Assembly (NCBI GenBank): GCA_015680685.1
Contig: MNCI01021506.1
Location: 4,442 to 68,441, forward strand
Length of the DNA stretch: 64,000 bases
Source of the DNA: Gnetum montanum
Taxonomy: Eukaryota > Streptophyta > Gnetopsida > Gnetales > Gnetaceae
Direction of reading: 5' to 3'
A program made the translations under genes and the position numbers. Shown in pieces: positions 55,872 through 64,000 of this stretch. Each line of letters starts with the position of its first letter. The stretch's first letter is position 1. The notes under the pieces are model-generated. The model made no database searches, was not told the origin of the DNA, and saw only the letters and a list, made by a program, of their open reading frames with translations.

Positions 55872-57014
55872 TGGATTTGGGAGAAGCAACTTTGAAGAAT
55901 TGTTGAAGATTTCTTGTAAAGCATGGCTTGTTAAAGACATCAATTCAGCTACTTTGTTTTAATCTTGTGAGTTTATTTCTTCTCATTTTGTTTTAGTTAC
56001 TTAGCTAATGGTTTAGATAGTATCGTGCTTGGCATTTAATTTTGGGATATTTCTAGGTTGCTTTTATAACTCTGTTTTTGCGCAATATTAGACTTATATT
56101 AAGGTTTGCCATATAAGAGCTTATGTTGTGATAGAAAAGCATCTTGAGCAATTTAATAGTAACGTTTTATAGAAATTGCCTGTTTGAGTTTAAGTTTAAG
56201 GAATCTAGAAAATCTTTGATACTTTGAGATAACTGAAATAGCTTTTTTATTTTTAAAGTTTATTGCTTTAATATTGCAATCTTGAAATTGTCAAATTTTT
56301 TTTGGAAGTTCTATTCTTTGCAATTCTTGACCAATATTAACTAGTTAAATAGAAGCTTGTACTTTGTCATTTACAAAGTGTTTTGGTAGTTAAATAAAAG
56401 TGTCTTTTATAAAATTGTTTGTTGAGCTCAAAGAGTTTAGATGATTTGTAATAGATTGAATTGGAATAGCTTTATTGTGAAGTGTTTCCTCATGTCAATT
56501 TATCTTGCTTAAATATTTGAGATCCCACACAAATTTGCTTTCTGTTCTTTTTTCTTTCTAAAACTCATTGAATCTTGCTCTATTTTTAGTTTTCTTGTGG
56601 AATTCTCTTTGGGGAAAATTAGGAGTAGATTGGTAGAATTGTGCCTAAATGTTTTTGTAAAATTTTATTTGTTACAAGTAATGTACTATGTAGACTAAGT
56701 GAGTTGACAAAATAGGAACCTTCAGCAACTCACAATATTTGACAAAGTTAGCTGAATTTCTTTTATGATAGCCAATTATAGTTTCATACACAACCCAACC
56801 ATTTCAACATTCACAACAACAAACACATACTCACGTTTACTTCGTTTCATAACCATTGAGTCTATTTGGAGGTATTAGGGCGTTGGTGTTGCTAGAGTCC
56901 AACAAGCTCTTAAATCCTAGTTGAAGAACACCTTTATTTCTTGTGACCCTGGTCACGAGATTGGAGGCCCAAACTTTGGCGGCTCTAAATGGTAATTGCT
57001 AATAAATAAATGGG
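55872..57014. other. unassigned AT-rich DNA
   Basis: No coding frame. A short GC-richer piece at about 56880-56990 is next to the repeat at 57015 and may be part of that unit. Confidence 0.35.
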
Positions 57015-57620
57015 GTTAGCATATTGAAGTAAAAATAAATAAACAATATTTACTTTGTATAAAAGGAAAATCTAACTATGATAAAATATACAAAACATTC
57101 ATGTAATGAAAGACTTGTTCCTAGGAGACTTCTAGGCTTCCAAGATACAATATTTTTATCATACAAATGAAAGAAGTAACTATGCATCTCAAGTGTATTT
57201 TAAATACTGTATAAGAACTAGCTCACATCATACAATGGAGAGAGCTAAAATAGTTAGGGGTTGTTTTCCATGGGACAATTAGTCAATGTTTTTCTCTATT
57301 TTCAGGTATCCAAAATTGGGCAAACAAAGTCTGAAAGTAGGGGCTAAATTTTTAATAATCAAATCTGGGTTTAAGGGAGAGGGAGGGCCTGAAAATAAAT
57401 ATGAAATTATAATCCACACAGTTCATGGGAGTTGGGATTTAGCAAGGTTTTATTTTGTTTTATTTTGGTTTTTTTACTCTCAGCCTAAGGTATCTTTCAG
57501 TCTCTGCAATATCGTTAATGGGGAGATAGAATCTTGGGAAATAAATTACCAGCCATAAAAAAATTAATGATAGTAAAAAAGTCCTTTTTTTCTTCAGGCT
57601 AAAAGAGAGAGTCAATAGTG
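57015..57620 (-). repeat. dispersed repeat, inverted relative to 37100-37785
   Basis: The reverse complement matches the intron-3 copy, beginning near TTTAGCCTGAAG and ending near AATATGCTAACCCC. The open stretch 57286-57558 is a chance frame within it. Confidence 0.65.
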
Positions 57621-58110
57621 TCTAAATTTCTTTAAAAAGAAAGAGAAACAGAGGCAGATTCTATGTGTGATGGTTTTCATTTCCATTTTTACCATTATTT
57701 AACAAATCAGAAAACAGTAAATGCTAGATAATAACAAACAAAGAAAAAGCATGCCAGTCTCTATACTAGGGCTAGGAATTGTCAAATAATCAACATTCTG
57801 ATTTTATGTCACAGAAGACAAACAAAATCCCATGTGCTTGTGTGCAATATGGAAAGGAGAACCAACAATAAAATTTGATATGCATTAAGCTTAAACATCA
57901 TGATGGATTAACATGGTTCCAAACATTGACATCTTCATCAATAAATTTTCTAGCCTCTCATTTTTTCACATTGAGAGAAATGTAGGTTTCAACAAAGGAC
58001 CATTTAACAATGATTTGGGACATGACAACTCTCTCAAAAACCCCTTAAAATTGACCAAAAAATGATCAAGAAAACAAAACATGTGCACTTAAGAAAAGAC
58101 ACTAAAAATC

Positions 58111-58735
58111 TAGAAACAGCTGGATTGGGCCCATGTGGAGGGGGCATAGGCCTAGCTAATGCCAAGGCCATTGCTTGTATGTTATATTGGATATCGGTCG
58201 GAATGCGCCCTGGTCGGCCTTGCGGCGGTACATTCACAGGCAGGGGAAGGAGTTGCACCCTGATGAAGAGGGGGATGTGGAGGTGTGTGCACGGAAGGTA
58301 GAAGCCTTTAAGAACTTTCAACAAGCTGCGGCCTTCGTGGGCCCCAAATAGTATAGGGCTGTTTTGGATGCCATCCATGGGTAGGAAAGGGCTATTTGTG
58401 CTTGTACTAGGCTGCCATATCGTCTTTAGGTGGTAAGGGTGGTAGGGGCCCATGGGCCTTGAGTTTTTGTCTCTTCCTTTCTTGATGGGTTTTTGTGTTT
58501 TTATTTTCTTTGTGATTGTCTAATTGACCAGGCTTGCAGGATTTGCTTGATGCAATGTGGTGGAAAAGGGGGGTTTGTGGCCCTAGCTTGGGGGTATTGT
58601 TTGCGTTGATTGAGGGGTCAGGGGTATGTTTGGGGGAGAGGGGGAGACACCTCCCCTCTTTTTTGGGGAAACACTCTTGTACTATTATGTAAATTTGTTC
58701 AAAATTAATATAATTTGAATTTCTCCAAAAAGTAA
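58111..58735 (+). mobile_element. 5'-truncated copy of LINE family 2 with target duplication
   Basis: Flanked by AAAAGACACTAAAAATC (58094-58110) and AAAAGACATTAAAAATC (58736-58752), one mismatch. The coding remnant contains GKELHPDEEGDVEVCARKVE and KNFQQAAAFVGP, like 50990-51080. A G/T-rich 3' part follows and ends TTTCTCCAAAAAGT before the A-rich duplication. It is GC-richer than its surroundings. Confidence 0.7.
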
Positions 58736-58752
58736 AAAAGACATTAAAAATC

Positions 58753-60924
58753 CACACTATGCATAGATTATTTTTAATTTTAAAATGAGTACTCAATGGA
58801 CCCTTTGGCCACCTAGCTGTGATACACTAAGTCTCTCCAACTCTATAACATCTTGTAACCCACACAAGAAGAACACCGGGGTTGGATAAAATGGTGCGGG
58901 CTAACATCATCAAGCATCTCCAAGAATTAAGGCCTTGTAGTTTACACAAGAGATCACCAACCTTGGATAGAATGATGGATGGTATTTCATTTATTAAAAA
59001 AATCACAAAAACATGAAATACCTAGTGCACATGACACATAAAATGCTAACTCATAAGCCCAACATGCATACCAAAAATCAGATCCAAGATATATGAGAGA
59101 CTCCATGCATGACTCACAACTCACAAGAAATCCTACATGCCCTCATGAAAATAATCCTTGCTTGTCCAAGCCAATACAACTTTAAACACTTACTAAAAAT
59201 TTTGTATATGGAGGTCTCAACCATGGGGGAAATGGTGTTACCGATGGGGCATGGATTGCACGATGTCGAAATTTTTTTCAATGGGATGGTGCCACGGACA
59301 AGCAGTGGCCAAGTGCCAAAAATGGTGTTGCCTCTACTTTAGAGGCAGGTGGCTGAGCTAGTGGACCACTTTCTGGTCTAGTTTGGCAATGTTTTGAAAC
59401 TCTAGAGCATGCACTTCACCCTACTAAAGTGTATGAGGCTTGGATGTTGTGTGAACTTACCTAAGTGAAAATAAGAGCAAACACCCCCTTTATTTATAGG
59501 ATGGAGGAGACACTAAGACTTGGGTAAACACTTGCGCACAAAAGTTTACACAATGGGCAAAGTGTAGATAACCCATTTTTCAAAAATCCTTTTTTATTGA
59601 CGACATCATTGCTATTTGACTTGAAAAGCAAGCTCTCATGAGGGAGTGGACATGTGAGATTGAAAACACTCGAGAGTTACATGGCCCATATTAAATGAGT
59701 CATTTTCCCCTTTTCTAGCCATGAATATGAGGTGGACAATTTGCATATCAATAAAATAGGTATCACCATAAGCATGTCATAGAGTATACATTACCATCCC
59801 ACATTGGCTTTTATTATGGCTCCACATTTTTGTTTTGTTTTAAGTCACTTTTTAGTTTTTATGCTATGAGAGTTTCTAATTTATTTTTGGCTTTTTATCT
59901 ATTTTCTACATTTTCTAGAATTTATCTAGTAAAAATCATTGATACTAAACTTTTAGTTCATCCAAGAATTTACACATGTTGAGCTAGTCGTAATGAGCAC
60001 AAACATGCCATAGCTACCATGCTAAAAATTAATATTTTGATTGAATAAGGAAAATATGGTCTCGTTGAGTACTTATCATTTAACATCAAAATCTCAAAAT
60101 TTAGGGCTGAAATTAAAACCTAATTGTAGATCTATACTTTAGGTGTGAAACCAAGTTAGTCCACCAAATTTGAGCACAATCTGATAACTTTGAATTTTGA
60201 CTTATTTTAATTAAATAAATATTGAATAATTAAAAATTTTAACTAAACGTCAAAATAAACCATGGATCCACATCACATCAATTTTCTAATAATATTTTAA
60301 AATAATGCTAGACTTTGCCATGCTATATGTAAATAAAAAAAATATTTTTTAATTATAAAAAATTAGACATAAATTAGAAATAAATAGTAATCTTGCTTAT
60401 GTCACTTAAACAAAGGTCTTCATATTACTAAAAAGTATTAAGCACATCTACAAATATATATAACCTTTAAAACAAATTAAAGTCTAAGTCTTTAATAGAG
60501 TACTAAGGTCACATGTACAAATGTGGGGCATTACAGAGAATGACCTAGATACATTATTTTTCCTTTTTATTTCCTTTTGCATTTTCCCTATTACATTCAG
60601 TTCGCATAATATCAAATGTTCTATATATTTGACATTTGCCATGACATCCAAGAATGGGATGTCATAGAACCACATCTATTAAGTGAGATAAAGGGTAATG
60701 AAATTGATTGCTTAAGCATTTGTTTGAGTTTGGTAGGGGCTAGGGACTTACTCATAGTTTCTCACCTCTTATTATGGCTTTAGATGTATGGTTAACTTTG
60801 TTTCCATTGCACTAATTTGTTGTGCTAATTTTTGTTTCCGATTGTAGAATTTGTTATTGTGGATGTGCCCTAACAAAGCTTGTATGTGGATTTGTAAAAC
60901 ATGATATATGAATAGAATTTAGAG
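58753..60924. other. unassigned AT-rich DNA
   Basis: A short open stretch at 59109-59342 and TATTTATAGG at 59483 do not form a recognisable gene or LTR. The rest has no element ends that I can place. Confidence 0.35.
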
Positions 60925-61793
60925 TGCATTAGTAGCACAAGAAATGCTCTTAGTTTATGAGCTAACTAAAGATATTCAAGATGCTATCCCTTGGTATATG
61001 CTCTTTGATGATAATGTTTTGATAGATGGATCTATGGATGTCCAAGCTACAAAGATGAAGACTTGTAAAAATGCACCTTTAGTGGAAAAGCTGGTAATAG
61101 AGGTAAACGAAATATATAGGTAAAACGAAATATATATAAAAGGGTAGAAGATTAATAGAGGTAAAACGAAATATATAAAATGCACCTTTAGTGGAAAAGC
61201 TGGTAATAAAGAAACAAAGATTAGAATTCAAAATCGAGAAGTTTCTTAATGTAAGCACTTCAAATACTTGGGTTTTCTAGTTCAAGTGGATGGTGATATT
61301 AACAATGATGTAACAAACAGAATTGAATAATGAAAGAAATGACAGGAAGCTAGTGGGATGTCTTGTGATAGAAGAATCCATCTTAAGTTGAAGGGTTAGT
61401 TTTACAAAGCTACTATTAGACCTATGATCCTTTATGGTGCGGAATTTTCGCCTGTTGGGTGCAATGCATGCATGGGTCAGAGTCTTAGGATGTTGGGTGT
61501 GACTAGGAATTATTGAATCAACTCTCTTATTGGGGGAAGTTTGGGAATAGCTTTTGTAAATGAGAAGATTAAGAAAAGTCATCTTAGATGGTTAGGTCAT
61601 GTATTACGAAGGTCGGAGAATCCTCCCATTAGAAGGTGTAGCTTTACTAAAGTTGAGGAGAACCAACAAATAGGTAGACAAAAACATACTTGCATACATA
61701 AAGACATTCAAGATTTACATATTAATGGTTATTTAGCTCTTAATAGAAGTGAATGACATAGAAGAACTCATATAGCCAATCCCATGTAGTTGG
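60925..61793 (+). pseudogene. RTE-type LINE fragment, second copy
   Basis: Matches the copy at 45030: ELTKDIQDAIPWYMLFDDN near 60960 (one residue of the catalytic motif lost), CKHFKYLGFLVQVDGDINND near 61257, and the C-terminal KSHLRWLGHVLRRSENPPIR near 61575. A 29-bp segment is repeated 109 bp apart (61071, 61180) with TAAACGAAATATATA-type filler between. It ends at CCCATGTAGTTGG, cut by the LTR that begins at 61794. Confidence 0.75.
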
Positions 61794-64000
61794 TGTAACA
61801 TCCATTCATAGGGAGCAAGAGCTAGCACTTGAAGCCCCCCAGAAAGAAAGTTAGTTGAAAGAAGAAAATGCCCAGGTGGCTTTCTTTCTACAACAATCAA
61901 ACTAACATTAACCTATAAAATTAAAATGAAATCAACAAAGCCTAGATCTAGCTCTAAAACAGGTTAATCAATATTAAATTTAAGAATTAAGAGATAATTT
62001 TATAAGAAAATAGCCATAGGAAAATATCTGTGCAAGATTCATAAGATTAAAAAAAATCAAACTTTTTATTATTCAACCTAAAAAGAAATATTTAATCAAG
62101 ATCACTTGCACATTTGAAAACCAAAGAAATGATCACAAAAGCAGATAAATTAATAATCTCATATTTGTTCAATCACATAATAATATTTTATAATTTCCAG
62201 CCACACACAAAACAAGATCTGAATTTAACTCTTGTAACCATTTTACTAGTAATCATTTAATCAGAAAATTCATATGTTCAATAGCAGAGAATAGATAGAT
62301 CACAACCATAGATTAACATCCTAGGTTTTCCCCTATTCCATCAACTTATAGAAAGATATCAAAATCAGACTTGAGAAGGTACAGGAAAAAAAAGGTATAA
62401 TTCAAGATTCAGATCCAAGATTTATGCATTCAAAGGGGGTGGGTTCATCAACTAAATTCCAACCAAAATCCAAGAATTCAACAATTTTAAAACATTCACA
62501 ATTATCGATGGGCCCAAGGATACTCTCACTTTTTACCGGCCGTACCAATCCTCATATCAAGGATCCATAGTCCTTGTTGGCAATCCTTTGCCAAAAATGA
62601 CCCAAATCGTTATGGGTGTTTCTGAATCGTTATAGAAACAACTCTCATCTAAGTCATTTAGGTGTGAGAGTGCAGAGGACGGGCGGAGAGATCCAAAGAA
62701 AGGTAATAAAGGATTTAAAAAAAAAAAATCTAAGCTTATAACAGCAATTTAGATATTTTCATACAAGCATTGTGAAGGTGGTTAGACAAGCAAGAAGAGA
62801 AAAGTTTGAGAAAATCAGCCTTTGCTAGCCATTATCAAACATAATAGAGATGGGTCATTTTACCTCCTTTCTTAGATATCTTGCTTACTAGGAGGAATTA
62901 TTAGAATATTGGATTGCTATGCTAACCTTGATTTATTTCTCTTTGCTATCTCTTGTAGCAACCACAATCTTCTCTCCCTTCTCAGCCACACTCCTTGTTG
63001 CTGTATCCCTCTTTTTTTGTGTTCTACACAGCTACTTTTGCCTTGTGTGCCCTCTTTTTTCCTCTCCTCCTCTTCCTATTTGTAGGTGGAATAAGGGATA
63101 ATGAATGGTTTCTTGTAACTGACTTCTTGGAGACTGTTCGTATTTTTTTCTTTCTTTTTAAAGTTTTTTTTTCTCTCTTTTTCAGCAATGGGTCATGAGT
63201 TCAACTCTCTTCATGATCACTATAAAACAAATCAATAAAATATGTACATTCACAGGTTGCAGGTTCAATTCCTAAATCAACAATTTTTGATATTTCAGAA
63301 TTCAGATTTTGCTAGATCTCAAGTTCAATTCCACTTGACAATTACAAAACATTCCAGCATAATATCTATCTCTTTATCATTCAGAATTGTCATAAGATGC
63401 AAGGAAAGATTTTTCAAATAGATTCATGATAAGGGCAATTCAAGATACATAATCAAATAAGACACCTTCTTTTTTAGGTCATTAGCAATGTGAATTTTCC
63501 CATCATCTTATGAGTCTTGAAAGGTCATCATGTGACCTTTCTACAGCAATGGAGAGGGTACTTATACTCTACTATTTTAAACTAAAAAGAGAAATGCACA
63601 AAAAAAATAAAAAATAAAAAATATAAAGCTACAGTATCTGCACACAATATCCCTGATTCATGGGAACCTTCATGGGTCAGGTTCCTCCAACTTGATTCAT
63701 AGGTCAAGTTCCTCAGTATGAGCATTCTTTTGCATCTCAACATACTTGTTTTAGCTCTTGAGGCACACATTAGAGTATTGTCCTTTGTTTTTCTTTTGTT
63801 TCTCAGCATCTCTGTTGACATAGAACAGAAAATATTTTGTTTTCCCATATATTTATTATTATTATTTTAAAACATTCCCAGCATGTATTTTAAATCATAT
63901 TTCTTATGCATAAAGTATTTAAACTTTTAATCATAATACATATAAAAATCTGGTCAACCAATTTATTACTATTCCAATTATCCATTTTCACCAGTCCAAA
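61794..64000 (-). mobile_element. second copy of the 2.3-kb LTR, inverted, running off the window
   Basis: It starts TGTAACATCCATTC and is the reverse complement of 49361-55090 without the 50201-53619 insert. At the window end it reaches the position matching about 49480, so roughly 120 bp remain outside. It is inserted in the RTE fragment's tail; GTTGG (61789-61793) is the likely left half of its target duplication. Whether it is a solo LTR or one end of a full element cannot be seen here. Confidence 0.8.

Overview
This window looks like nuclear DNA from a large, repeat-rich plant genome, most likely a gymnosperm (conifer-type). The reasons are one sparse plant gene with introns of about 12.5 kb and 8.5 kb, AT-rich decayed retroelements nested several layers deep, LTR families with several generations present, and L1- and RTE-type LINEs. 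The species cannot be fixed from the sequence. Three single N bases (17992, 39887, 40299) lie at structural discontinuities and probably mark collapsed assembly gaps.

The only convincing host gene is on the + strand. Four exons (20906-21169, 22739-22825, 35329-35400, 43917-44127) have consensus GT/AG borders and matching phases. They encode the N-terminal part of a three-repeat TPR protein resembling plant TPR9 (At1g33400-type TPR/SET proteins). The C-terminal part is not found; a 37-nt micro-exon at 44464 is a candidate fifth exon. A weaker candidate is a GC-rich exon at 625-782 with a transit-peptide-like start.

2.5-18.2 kb holds nested copies of one LTR family (LTRs TGATGAGT...ACTCATCA, about 0.8-0.9 kb), on the - strand. 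A complete 8.6-kb element (6783-15384, TSD GACAT, equal 793-bp LTRs, Athila/Tat-like primer site) sits inside the coding region of an older relative. It has gag but no recognisable pol. In place of pol is a roughly 930-codon decayed ORF for a coiled-coil protein, which is also present in the older element.

20.6-45 kb is the host gene. Intron 2 carries an L1-like LINE (26136-32650) containing a 638-bp solo LTR, and a LINE of a different, animal-like lineage on the - strand (32661-34500). Intron 3 carries two SINEs with target duplications, an 879-bp solo LTR, and a puzzling structure: 0.33-kb direct repeats around a GC-rich LINE fragment bounded by Ns.

45-64 kb holds two RTE LINE fragments and a Ty3/gypsy remnant (LTR, tRNA-Met primer site, gag). 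The gag frame is split by a solo LTR (49361-55090, TSD GTTAG). That LTR was itself invaded by a LINE-type retroposon, which was in turn invaded by a second LINE. A second copy of the same LTR lies inverted at 61794 to beyond the window end. The remaining DNA is AT-rich and unassigned.
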